Origin: Lasiosphaeria ovina
Taxonomy: Eukaryota > Ascomycota > Sordariomycetes > Sordariales > Lasiosphaeriaceae
Direction: 5' to 3'
Assembly: GCA_033439765.1 (NCBI GenBank)
Contig: JAULSN010000011.1
Span: 1,116,001-1,180,000 of the forward strand
DNA: 64,000 bases
Shown piece after piece: positions 10,573 to 22,109 of the stretch (positions are counted from its first letter, which is position 1; every line of letters begins with the position of its first letter). Made by a program: the position numbers and the translations under genes. The notes below the pieces were generated by a model. It did not search any database and was not told where the DNA came from. It saw only the letters and a list, made by a program, of their open reading frames with translations.

Positions 10573-13500
10573 CTAGACGCCTAGCTCCCCACCAACAACA
10601 TCCAGCGCCTCTCTAATGAGTCCCAGCACTTTCTCGTCCCCCGACCGCCCCGCCACCTGGACACCACTGACAAGGAGGGGATATAGGCGCAAAAGATGTT
10701 TCCGCGTCTCGCTGTCCACGTTGGGCGTGTCGGGGATCGCATCCGGCTCCGAGCGCAACTCCACCAGGCATCTCAGGATACGCGTCACTTCCTTGCGCTG
10801 CGACAGTGGTTGGGGCATGCGCCCTCTCAGGGGCTGGTCAGCCACGTACGCTCGGAGCGAGAGTGCACACCGCAGAATCAAGTAAGGGGCAGCCGTGCGG
10901 GCAAGCCGGACATGCAGCTCGTGCGTAGCATCCTCCTCTCCGCTGGCGCCGCCCTCACCATTCTCCCCAGACGGAAGCGTCATCTCGTGTCGCTTCATTC
11001 GCGGCGTCGGTGGCTGGACCAAGATGGCCGGAGCAGATGTCGCTTCATCGTGTATCTCAACGAGAGAAAACAGCTCATCAAGACACAGCTCACTCATAAG
11101 GCTCCGCTGTGTAGCCGGCGGGTCAATGGTTCGGCCATGCCTCGGTTTGTAGAGGGCGCTGAGTCCCACCACATCACCGCCATCGCCTCCATATATGATT
11201 GACGCCTCGGCCGGAACCGGAGCGTGGATGATTGATGTGCGGAAGAGACCCTCGGCGTACGCCTTTCTTGTTTTGTCGGGAATCACTTCGGCCCCGAGTG
11301 ATGGAATGATCAGTTGTCGCAGTTTGCGGAAAGAAGTAACATCGTAGTCTTGATCGTCCATGATGTTTACTCCAATAGGCGCGGCGTTGCAATCCGCGCT
11401 TATGATGCCATTGCTGAGAGATACGACGATCTGCCAGATTGTCTGGACCGTGGTTCGGGGCAAGTCCAGTACGCGGATGTGTGGAAGGGTTGCCTCCAAG
11501 ACGGCCGAGGCCGACTTTGTTGCTTCCCTCCACGGTTGGGCCGACTTGGTGACTACCTTGAACTGGTATTTGAGGAGAACGGGTTTCGCAAGAGCTGCCA
11601 GAGCTGTAGCAAAGGCGCCCGTCTCATAAATGTCCGCTTCGGCGGCATTCAAGATGATCAATGATTGGAGGATGGACATGCTTTCCTTCGACATGGCCAC
11701 GTATGTGCGCTTCTCGGATGCTGCCTTTGCTGATGTTTCCTGGGCAAAGGCCAAGGAAACAAACTCGGCGACCTGAGTAACCATTGCAGAAGGTACCCCC
11801 TGCAAATCCGTTCGGACCATGCGAAATACTTCGAGAATTCGTCCTTGTAGTGGTGTGACGTACTCAATGTCGCTGGCATATGCGCCAGGCGTTGCATGCT
11901 GCATCGCGTCACGCAGGAGGGTCAGCATGCGGCGCACCCGCTCAACGCTGAAATCTTTTTGGATCAGCCCATAAAGCTCCAATAGTGTTTCGACCCAGAC
12001 CAAAAGACATTTCTGGTTGTCGGTAGACTTATCGTCTTTTCCGTCTTTCGGAACCGGAACTCCCCGAGACCACAGATCCCAAGCGAGATCGATGCTAGCC
12101 TTGCCAACGTTTGGCTTGTCACTCTCTGCGCATCTACGAAGTATATCTCGAACAGCGGTATACGTGGCGGCGTTGATGTCGAGTACCTGGACGTCCAGAA
12201 GCGTTCTAAAATGGCCGAGGAGGTCTCTCCATATGTCGCCGAAACCGCGATGAGTCGTCAGCACATGGAGATACGAAGCAAAAAGCCCAGAAACTCCGTA
12301 GATAACCACAATGGCTGTTTCGTTCCAGTCGCTCGGTTCCTTGTCCTTTTTTGTGGACTCCTTGACGGCCTTCAACTCATCTTCTATGGATGACAACAGC
12401 TTGAAGACGACCGACTTCATGCAGATGGACCAAGCTTCGGGGCTGAGACTATCGCCATAAGCCGAGATGATCCGCATGAGGGTTTGGATGGCACCTATGG
12501 ATGGTTAGCAAAGCCTTATATAGTATCTCATGTGACACTGCTCACTGTTTCTCAATTCCAATCTCTGGTCAGTCGAAACCGATGTTAGCCTGAGCAATAG
12601 AAGCATCCACAAAGCTGCACCAGAGCCCTGGTGAGAAGGCTCTGCCGCCAGTTTCATGAGTGCTTCGTCCCCAGAGTCCCGCATCATTTCTTCCGTAATT
12701 GACATGGACTTGCTCTTTCCTGAGAGGAAGTCCGAAATTGCCCAGAAGAAGGTAACAGTCTACTAAAGTCAGCGCTGCCATACACCAGTAAGCATGTCCC
12801 CACTCACAGTTAATGCGATGTTGAGGTCGTCGTCTTGTGTGCAAAATTTGTACAGAGTATCGACGAGGTTGAGGAAGCAGGAATTTGGCAAAGAAGGGAG
12901 GAAGTCGGAACAAATAAGCTGCAGAGAGGCAAAAGACGGCCGTATCAGCCGAACGGATCGCGTCATGAGCAAGGCTCGCTGAGCAGGGCCATCTTTGCTT
13001 GTCTCCTGGCTGAAGGTCCTGTTGATAAAGATGGTGTCGATTATCTCGAACGTTATCTCCCAACCACAGACAAGGGTTTCGCCGCAATTCTCCAGGAGGC
13101 TCTTGAGACCCTCGAGGACGACCTTGTGAATATCTACATCGGTCGCGTGGGCGTTGACAGACACCTCGCGATCGGGCATTTGCAGTGGCACAAGTGAGTC
13201 ACGGAAAGCCTCGAGTAGACGAGTTTGGATTTGGGCTCGAGAATTAGGCGGCTGAGACGCGACCGTGCTCGCCGCTTCCAGCAGGATGCGAACAAGTGTC
13301 TCGACTGCGCGTATCCTGACAGGCGCAGTACTCAGGGTAGAACTCAGCGTATTGATCAGTTCAGACGTTAAAGGAGCCCATCCGGAAGTGGATGGTGGAT
13401 AAGAGAGCAACCGCTCCATGTTAATAGAAGCAAGGTCACCAAGCTTTGCTAACGCAAATTGGTCTTCTTGATTTGGCCCAGTGAGCGCCGCTGACGTGCT

Positions 13501-16427
13501 CAGCACTCTTTTATGGGGAACTGTCGGTGTTCTGAGCAGGCCTGCAGAGGGTGGTGACTGGGGTCGGCTGTTGGGCTCCGATACGGGTTCGGTCCGCTTC
13601 TTTAGCAAATTGCAGACTGCGTTCACGACTTCAGCAAAAGCTGTATTCGGAAAGTCAACAGTGCTCTCGAACAATCTGGAAGCAGCCGTCTCAACGGCCT
13701 TGATCTCAGTGTTGAAGTTTGACAGAAGAATACTGGCTTCCTGCTCAGCCTGCTGATCTGGCCCCTTTCCAGCAATGGGCGTTCGGCCAGCGGTTTTGCC
13801 GGAAGAGAACAAGACAAAGTCGGCTTGCTGAAGAGTTTCTAAAATGATGCTCCACGACGACGAAAGGGTCGGGCCGAGGGCAATGCCCAAATTCAGGAGT
13901 GCTCTCAGGCACAACAGGTTCCGGGTGTTGAGAGCCGCGAGGCTAACATCTACAGAATGCTGTCTCTGCTTCTCGGCCGACTGAGACGGTTGGCTGACCA
14001 AACTGTCCACGCTAAGGAGGCCTCGAGCATTGCTGAATATGCTGCTGGTCACCTCAGATTGTGCGGTTGGAGTCCTTGGCATACCAGCATTCAGGCACGC
14101 AGTGAAAACATTTGGGGGCACGGCCGCCTTCCCCAGAGTAGTAAGGAAAGCATCGCGCGGCGTAGTTAGTTGCAGCAAACCAGCAACATGAGCAAACTTT
14201 TGAAATGCTCGCACAAGGCCATGATAATACTCTGAGTCCATGGCAGCGTAAAGAAATGTTGAACATGTTGCGAGAATGGCAGGCCAGCATTCCTCGATGA
14301 AGGCTGCGCAAACTTTGATCTCTGCATGTAGCGGGTGGCTTTCGAGCATCAATGGGTTGACCAAAACAGGATTCCGCTTAAATGAGGCAGATCTCTCCCG
14401 TTCTAGTGGAGGTTTGTCGGTGGGAGGATCAGCTCGTTCATCGTTTGAAGGAACAGGCGAGTCGCGGCCGGCTTCTTGCTTCGCACTGCGTTTTCGTCGT
14501 CCTTCATTGGGAACCGTCAAGGGAAGGATGAACTTGGCCAGACCTTCAGAGAGAGATGTGATGCAGGCCAGGGTAAGACTGTAAACATAGGACTCGGGGA
14601 TGTTTGGAGGATCTGTTTTGTCCAACTGGTCAATGCAAGGAACACGCATGGTGCTCCATTGTGTACTGATTCCGGTGTTGTGCCCATCGGAGCCGACCGA
14701 GCCCGAGATGATGCCGGTGACGCCGCTGGCTTCAAGCATTGCCTGGTCGGCTGACGATCCAATGCCCCCGTATGGATTTGCCACGGGTATGGTTGATTGG
14801 TGGCCTAGACCAATCACGGCAGGCTTCTCGGTGCTGACGCGAACGAATGTTGCCGTGAGATTTTGAAGAACCTTCTTTTGACCTTCTTTGGCGTCAAAAA
14901 GCATGAATATGCGCCGCAGAAGAGCATGCTCTGCAAAAATCCCCCTAAACACTTCCATGCACAGTGACCGCTTCCACAAGGCGATGTCTTGGTCCAAAAG
15001 CTGGGTGAGGATGTCAAGTGCTGCACCGCTCTCCAAGGGCAAGATAGACAAGTGACGTCGAAGCAGTGTGTATAGAATACGCACGAGGCGCACGCTGGTT
15101 GCAAAGTTTGGCCTGCCACGAAGAGCACCAATTATAAAAGGCATCACTCTAGTACGCAGAATGTCGGCCTGCTCAGGGTGGGCAGAGAATATGGCAGCGT
15201 GATTGGTCAAAACGGACTCTATCAGTTCGAGACCAAACGTCTGAGGCAAGCCAGAAACCCTGAGGTATTCGGGCCGCTGATTCTCTGTCAGGAGACATAT
15301 GTCGTTGAACACCTAACAAAGTCAGCATGTACGGAGCGGAAAAGGCAACGAACAAGAAGCGTAAATGTACCCTATAGGCATCCATGGCCGAGGCCCTCAG
15401 GGGGACCGTCGTTCCATCCTGAACAGGAGCTTCTCCGATGGGAGGAAAGTCGATGCCGGATTCTATTGATGTGTCAGGATGAAATCGGAGCAGTTAGCTG
15501 AAACTATGCATTACTTACTGTCCTCTGCAACAACCTTGTCAAAGACGGACACGACGAGCTGCTGCAGGGTGGCAGCCGAGGTGTTGTTGACGATGGCATT
15601 CTTGCTCGACTGTAAGATGAAGCAGATGTTGAGGGCAGTAACCAAGAGCTCGCCCTTTACGTCGGTGGCGTAATTCGAGAGCAACGACGGCAGTGCCTGG
15701 AGAATCTTGAGCTGAACATCGAGCCCGGCTGAGGTGGCCTGCTGCAGCGCTTCGAGAACCTGGCTGAGTCTTGACCGAGGAAGCGCCCGAGACACGATAA
15801 GCCGCTGAAGGCAGACAATGGCAATACCGGTAAATTTGGCGTTTTTGGTGCCACAGGCGATGATAAAGGGGTTCACGAAGTGGACGTGTTGAGCAAGTTC
15901 TGGCACTGTGTAAGCCTACAGATGTCTAGAGACTGGCTGTCCACTGAGAGACAGCGGCCATGCCCGAGGCACGTAGGGAGCAGCATCAACAGCAGCAGCA
16001 GCACCTCAGGAGGAGGAGCAGCGGGGCTGTGGGGCCTGCTCAAGGAGAGGACACACCAGCAGAAATCTGGGCTTCGGATGGCGCCCTCAGGCTCTTGAGC
16101 TCCTCGAGAGACTTCTCGGCAGCCTATAGGGCGGTGTCAGCTCCCATCTGGAATTGTCAAGCGGAAGAGGGCATCTCGGCAATCTTAAGCCCTGGGACAG
16201 TGGGAGAGGCGCGTAAGTGAGAGTGATGTCGGATATTGGCCGTGAGTTTAGTTCTGGCAGTCCCAAAATTGTCTGCACGCCAAACTCGGCCCCATCCACG
16301 TCGCCCATGGAAGTTACGGTAAGGTAGGTATTGAATGTTGCGTACGTACCTGGCGCAAATCGTTGTGCTTTCGTTTGCTCTCTTGTATGAGGTTGGCAAG
16401 CTCGGACGCCAGCAATTGGGCTGTCAT
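10573..16427 (-). CDS. MON2: MON2 homologue, endosome-Golgi trafficking scaffold
   Basis: Seven exons: 16427-16350, 16123-16057, 15905-15519, 15462-15371, 15312-12808, 12759-12546 and 12494-10573. All phases agree and the total is 1754 residues. Short early exons encode the start (MTAQLLASELANLIQES). The DCB region contains FVNPFIIACGTKN and IAIVCLQRLIVSRALP. The HUS-like region has MDAYRVFNDICLLTENQ and LPQTFGLELIESVLTNHAAI, both strongly conserved in Mon2 and the large Arf-GEFs. There is no catalytic Sec7 domain, which separates Mon2 from Sec7, Gea and BIG proteins. Mon2 works with Dopey and the flippase Neo1 at the trans-Golgi/endosome. The length is normal for filamentous fungi. It is divergent from MMS2 with about 490 bp between the starts. 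The second intron (16056-15906) is 151 bp, longer than most here. Confidence 0.95.
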
Positions 16428-16920
16428 GTTCGCATTTCGAGAGGTCAGGTCTGCGATATACACATTGCAGCTCTGGTCCGTTAGTCTAGATTGCTGGTGC
16501 AGGGGCTAGGTGGTGCAGAAGCGCGTCGTCAAAAGAATCGCGGGAAGACGGTGGGCTGCATCGAAACAGAAGCCAACAGCGTCCAACTCCAACGCTGCCA
16601 GCTGACAGGCATCCAACCTCCGGGTTCCGTGTCCAAGGCGGCCCCATCCAGATGACTAAGGCGGGCAGAATCGCTCACCGCCTCTGTTCCACCCCCACCC
16701 CCACCATCCACGCTTGGGCCCGCTGTTTGCTAGGCCCTCCACTATTTGCCTGCCCCGCCTGACACATCCACCCAGCCCAGCCCAGCTCTCTGGTTCAGTG
16801 TCGGAATCGGCAGCACCTGTTAGCCCAACAAATCGAGTGGCTGACTCTTATCACTCCATCTATTTTCTCACCTTTTTTTTTTTTTTCGCATACGCGGCCT
16901 GCACATACGGCGCAGTCAAT
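16428..16920. promoter_or_regulatory. Shared divergent promoter of MON2 and MMS2
   Basis: This 493 bp gap separates two start codons. It contains CA- and CCCA-rich stretches and a T tract (about 16873-16886) 35 bp before the MMS2 start, a common layout for fungal housekeeping promoters. Confidence 0.55.
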
Positions 16921-17599
16921 ATGGCGGTCGCTCAGGTTCCCCGGAACTTCAAGCTGCTCGCCGAGCTGGAGAAGGGCGAGAAAGGCATGGGCGCAGGTCA
17001 GTCGTCCCTTTTCCCGGCCCAAGAGAGTCGCCCGCCGCGAAACCCGTACCCAGACTGACCCGTCAATTCGCCAAACAGGTGCCTGCTCATACGGTCTCGA
17101 GGACCCCGAGGATATCTTCATGACCCACTGGCGAGGAACGATTTGGGGCCCCCCTCATGTACTGTGCCCCCGACCCCCCCCGCGACCGTTGCGCCGACGC
17201 GAGCTAATCGGTAATTATTTGGGCAGGGCAACCATGAGAACCGCATCTACGAGCTAAAGATGGAGTGTGGCGATAACTACCCCCAGGAACCGCCTACGAT
17301 CCATTTCGTCAGCCAAATTAACCTTCCCGGCGTGAGCACAGTGGACGGCGAGGTCGACCCGAATGCTGTCGCGATCCTGCGCGATTGGACCAAGATTTCT
17401 GCCGAACTTTCTACGAATCCCCGGTCGAAGGAGGACCTGCTGAGCCTGGAAACGGCGTTGATTTCGATAAGAAGGTGAGCAAGGCAGCTACAACATGTTT
17501 ACTTGGAGGATGGCACTAACAGGCTGCAACAGATACATGGAGGAGAACAAGAAGCTGCCCCAACCTCCCGAGGGTTCCAAGTACCCCATGTATGACTGA
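16921..17599 (+). CDS. MMS2: Ubiquitin-conjugating enzyme variant MMS2 (UEV)
   Basis: Four exons, 16921-16996, 17079-17158, 17227-17474 and 17533-17599, join in phase to 156 residues. The protein starts MAVAQVPRNFKLLAELEKGE and carries the UEV signatures GTIWGPPH and NHENRIYELKMECG, then YPQEPPTIHFVSQINLPGV. No catalytic cysteine is present where an active E2 has one, as expected of a UEV. Mms2 pairs with Ubc13 to build Lys63-linked ubiquitin chains, for example on PCNA in error-free post-replication repair. The second intron (17159-17226) is C-rich rather than pyrimidine-mixed but has normal borders. The gene is intact. Confidence 0.95.
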
Positions 17600-18077
17600 T
17601 TACGGAGCGCGTCATGCGATCAAGAAGCCACGGTACTACCTTATCGCGACTTCCGGTGGACTAACCCGGTGTAGGACGAAGATAATGGGGCTAAGGCTCT
17701 CGGTTTTGGGAATTCCTTGGATGGCCGTGACCGAGAGCTGTAGCCGTCTAGGCTATGCTTGAGGAATGAGTTAACGTTAACGGAAGGAAATGCCTTATTG
17801 CGGAGTTCAAGCCACATAACTTGGGGATAATTCACGAATGTTCTTCTAGCTCATTAACATGTACCTGAACGAAAGTCGTGGTAATTGAAGTACTCCCTCG
17901 GTTTGTCAATCAGCATGTTTAAAGTGTGCACGTGATCTCGTGGATCCCAGCGCGCACTCCGTCCGTGTCCATTGCGCAGAACTTTGGGGCGCACGCCAAG
18001 GTTTTGGTGAGCCCCTACCGTACCGTAACCGGGCACCAACTTTCAAGAGTTGACATTCCCGACCCAGCAACAAATGA
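17600..18077. other. Intergenic spacer (MMS2 3' flank and LYR gene promoter)
   Basis: 478 bp with no coding signal. It holds the MMS2 3' end and the upstream region of the LYR gene. Confidence 0.5.
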
Positions 18078-19317
18078 ATGCCGTTGTTCCTAGTTCCCGC
18101 CCGCGACTTGCGGCACCGTCTAGCATGTAGGGCTATTTCAATCCAGCAAGCAAGTGCAATGCCCCAAACCGTCGCTAACTAAGCTCGATTGATTGCAAGG
18201 CTTCGCCCTCTACAGAGCCCTCCTCCGCCAGGTGCCTCGCGTGCCTCTGCCCGACGACGTCGCAACCGGCATTAGCCCCGTCAACCCCATCAAATGGCTC
18301 ATCCGCAGTGGCTTCCGGCGCAACAAAAAAGAGACTAGCCCGCGGCTGGTCATCTCGGCGCTGAGAAACGGCTACCGCTACCTCGACCTCCTCACGCGCG
18401 CCCAGAACCCCTCCGCCGGCCCCGAGCACGCCGAGGTGCTGGCCTTTCTCCGCGCGAACCAAGCGCGGGTGCTGCCGCTGCTCAACCGGACGCGCCGGAC
18501 CAAGACCAGCGCGCCCATCCCCGGCACGATCCCGCTCCTGACGCGCGTGCGCGACTCGGACGGCCGCTCGGACCCCGTCTACGTCAGCACCGTACGGCCG
18601 CGGCCGCTGTCCGAGATCAAGGGCGGGATCCGCCGCGTGCCGACCATGGACGAGTCGGTGGGGTTCCCGTTCCTGCGCCTCACGAAGCCGCAGCCCAGCG
18701 TGCTGTCGCGCGTGCTGACGCAGAAGTCGTTCGGCGTGCGCGACGCCATGGTGCGCCGCTCGGAGCTCCTGCAGACCATCATCCCCAACGTGCAGGACGA
18801 GGACCGCTGGGAGTACTCTGTCAGGCAGATGCTGCGCGACCATGGCAGGGCGAGCAGCGAGTTCGTCGACAACTCGGCGACGTACGCGCGTGTGCTGCAT
18901 AACGAGGTGAATGCCATACACGACAGGATGAATGAGGTACAGAGGGACAAGATGGCGCGTGGCAGGGCTCTGTGGAAGATAATTTGCGAGGAGAAGGCGC
19001 TTGCCGAGGCCGAGGCCAAGGAGCGGAAGGTGGCTGCGCGGCGGGCAAAGAAAGAGGGCACTCAAGCTGGCGAACCTCCGACGGACACGCGCAAGTTGAG
19101 CATCTACGGGCGGCCGGTGAGGACGCTGACTCGGAAGCGGACAAAGTCGCCCAAAGAAGTTGATCCCGCGCATGACGAGGAGATGCGAGCCATCCACAAG
19201 ATATTGGCTGCGTCTCAGGAACCAATTAAACCAAAACAAACGCCGCAAGATGCAGCAGGCACCAAAAGGAGGACCACCGCAACCAAGCCGACGCAGACAA
19301 ACCCAAGGATGCCATAA
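18078..19317 (+). CDS. LYR-motif protein, Cup1-like
   Basis: Two exons, 18078-18126 and 18200-19317, give 388 residues. Upstream of 18200 the frame has no ATG, so I placed the start in a small first exon (MPLFLVPARDLRHRLA). The intron 18127-18199 has GTAGGG, a GCTAAC branch site and GCAAG, phase 1 on both sides. The join creates ACFALYRALLRQVPRV, a clear LYR motif of the complex-I LYR family, which binds mitochondrial acyl carrier protein. The long Arg/Lys-rich region after the motif and its overall size match the fungal Cup1-like LYR group rather than the short LYRM assembly factors. A Lys/Glu/Ala-rich helix lies near residues 270-300. Client and role are unknown. The first exon is the least certain part. 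Confidence 0.85.
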
Positions 19318-19866
19318 CCGTGTAGATTATTATACCAAATATAAAATCTTGTATATATAAGGGATATAATGGGCGAATGCGTAACAAAAAGCATGTGTAC
19401 GAACTCCAGACGTCTATTTTCCAACCGACCGCCGCCGCCCTTATTAGCCTAGCCAAGAGACAAAAAAAAGCAACCGCGCCTTGCCGCCGCCGCCACTCAA
19501 GATTCTGATCATGATTAGAGTCCCAAAAAACCAATACCAAAACCCAAACACAGGGATGTTACGAGACCGCTGACAAAACGCATTAGAGACCAAATAAGCA
19601 AACAAAGACACCGCTTCCCACGCCCCGCCCCGTAAGCGGGCAAAGTAAGATATGCATGCATGTGTAAGGTAGCCCAGAGAATACCCGAGGAAAAACACCG
19701 TCATCCCATCGTAGAGCAGCGCTCGTCAAAGCTGCGCGGATAAATGACTAACTAACCAAAGGTGACAGGTGGGGAATATTTACCATATATGATCGTTGTT
19801 TCATGACAAGGGAAGATCTTCTGTTTATAAAAATAAAATAAATTGGAGATGGAGATGGAAAAGGCA
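19318..19866. other. Convergent 3' spacer
   Basis: 549 bp between the ends of the LYR gene and the bZIP gene. AT-rich, with a short TATATAA-rich part near 19350. No gene seen. Confidence 0.55.
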
Positions 19867-22109
19867 TTATAAGCCGTGGCTGAATCGGGTAGCGGCATTC
19901 CAAAAGGCCGAGTTGATGTCGATCCTGCGGAATCCGGGGGTGCGGCCGAGGCAGGTCGCGCGGTCGGTCAGAGCTGCAGTAGGAAGGGCAGGTCAGTAAA
20001 TAGTAAGAAACCAAAAGTTTCGGAGCCAGACCTACCATGGACTAGCAAGTTGATATCTATGCTAATTGTCTCAGGTGGCCTGCTTCCGCCACCGCCGCCG
20101 CCGCCAGCCGCGCTGCTGTTGCTACTGTCGCCGCCGCTGTTGCCGCCGACACCGTTAAACGGACCGCTCGCGCCGGCCTGTGACAGCACATTGGCGAAGA
20201 GCGGGTCGATCAGCCGGGTGGTGCTTGGGCCATCCCATGGCCCCTGTACTGATGAGGAATCGCCCCCTGTCGGTTGTTGCTGCGGCGGTGGAGAAGAGCC
20301 TAGCCCTAATAACGGCCCGGGAGGGGAGTGGTGGGACGAGGGAGAGGATAGGGAGGACGAGGCCGCGGTGGAGTTGTTGTGGTGGGTCATGTTTGCCGAT
20401 GAAGGGGTTGCTTCGGGAAAATTGCCTATGTTGCTCTCGTTGTCGTCGAACAGGCTCGGGTCGACGTCGACCGTGATGTAGTCGGCGCCGGGCGAGATCG
20501 TAACTCCGCGCTGGTGCAGGTACAGCTCGACCTCGTCGCAGTCGAACCACTCGCCACGGAACCCCGGCGCCGCCATGTGCATGTCGTCATCGAGCACGTT
20601 GTCGCGCACTTCGGTGACCTCGGGTGTGAAGGGCCCTGTCGAGAAACCCTTGCTGTTCCGGGGCCGGTGGTTGTCGATACTACCTTGGCTGCCGATGAGC
20701 AATCTCTGCTGCTGCTCTTGTTGGTGGTCCTGCTGTCGGTGGTGTGTCGGTGATGCTGCTGCTGCAGAAGAGGGGATCGTGCCGTCGTTCAACTGGTCGA
20801 AATGGGTGCCGGCGCCGCCAAGGTTAAGAAAGGGATACTGCCAGTTTGAAAGGCTTTCCTGCGCCGTGTGTGCGAGGACCCGGCTCAGGCGCTTGCGAAT
20901 CTGTTCCCGTGTTTCCACCAGCAGGCAAAAGCCAAAAACGCGATGAATGCGGGCTTGAGGCGGGTTAGGCATCGACAGTAACCTTAGAGCGCGCTCGGTT
21001 GCGAACCTATGTAACCTCCGACCAAAAGTCTCTTCCTGTGAAGAATATGTCCCCGGTGACGGGACCATAGGGAACGCGGGGGCGTTGGAGAAGGTGCCGA
21101 AGCTGATGCCATAGTCTGGGACAGTTCCGATGGGGAAGCTGGCGTTTGCCAGCGTCGGTTGTGTGACGATCTCGTAGTCCATCGAACTGGAGACGTTTGG
21201 GTTGTGGCCGAAGATGGAGTTCGAAATATCGGCTAGCAACTCAGAAGGGTTAAAAACATCGTTAGAGATGGTGTAACCCCCAAACAACGGCACCTTCGGG
21301 GTTCCGCTCTCTGCTCGTGTGACGACGGCCCGCTCTATCTGCTCAGGTGAGCTGGATTTAGTACGGCTCTCCACGGAGTTGTTACCGGCGGAGCCGCGGC
21401 TATTTGGATCATCGTCTCTTTCGCCCTCGTCGCTTGCGCTGCGGGCAAGGTTGAGGAATATCTGAGTGGTTGCACGAAGCTGGCGGCCAAGCTCGGGTAC
21501 CCGGTCGAGTAAGCCGTTGTTTACGGCGAAGTCGTGGAGCTTCATAAAAGCATTGCTCATCTCTTCATTCGCGTCCTTGAGTTCCTGGACTTTTTTCTCT
21601 AGCGACTGAATGGCGTTTTCTTTCCGATTCCGATAGGCACGTTGTGCAAGGCGTATTTGCGTCCGTCGGCGCTAGGATGTGTTAGCAGATCCTCAGAGTA
21701 ACAAGCACCATGGAAACTAGTGAGTAACCATGAGGGTTTTGAGGGGGTTCAGATTAAGTGTTCGCGGCAAAGCAGAAACAACCCATCTCTCTCATGTGAA
21801 AATGAGATGTCAGGTAATGTTCTGCACGAGGCAACTCACATCAGCAGCCGTCTCATCTTTTACGTCTAAACGCGGACGCCCCCTGGCCCTTTTCTTCTCA
21901 TCATCTTCGCCTTCAGACGATGGGGCTTTTGTGCGCTTTTTTGCGCCGTCGTCCGAGTTACGAGAAGCAGGCTGCGGTTTCTTGGCGCGAGCCGACTGAG
22001 CCGGCGTTCGAAATGGGAGGGCACCTTCGTAGGTTTCGGCGCCGAGGATGGCGAGGTCGCCCTGGGGGAAGCGCATTGCGCCGGTTTCTCGAGCCAGTCC
22101 GTCTGCCAT
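19867..22109 (-). CDS. bZIP transcription factor
   Basis: Three exons, 22109-21840, 21671-20036 and 19973-19867, total 670 residues with matching phases. The first join gives RPRLDVKDETAAD followed by RRRTQIRLAQRAYRNRKE, the hallmark of a fungal bZIP subgroup (basic region about residues 91-110), then a short zipper (SLEKKVQELKDANEEM). The last intron (20035-19974) is inferred from the GTAGGT donor, CTGAC branch site and CTGCAG acceptor. It adds a cysteine-containing C-terminus (ATCLGRTPGFRRIDINSAF) that fits the subgroup better than reading through. The middle is low complexity with Gln and Ser/Gly/His runs (about residues 350-600), typical of activation regions. It is probably nuclear. The long empty region upstream suggests complex regulation. 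Confidence 0.93.

Noticed and set aside
18175..19248. 357-codon minus-strand ORF opposite the LYR gene
   Set aside because: Antisense shadow; Arg/His/Leu-rich composition typical of reverse frames.
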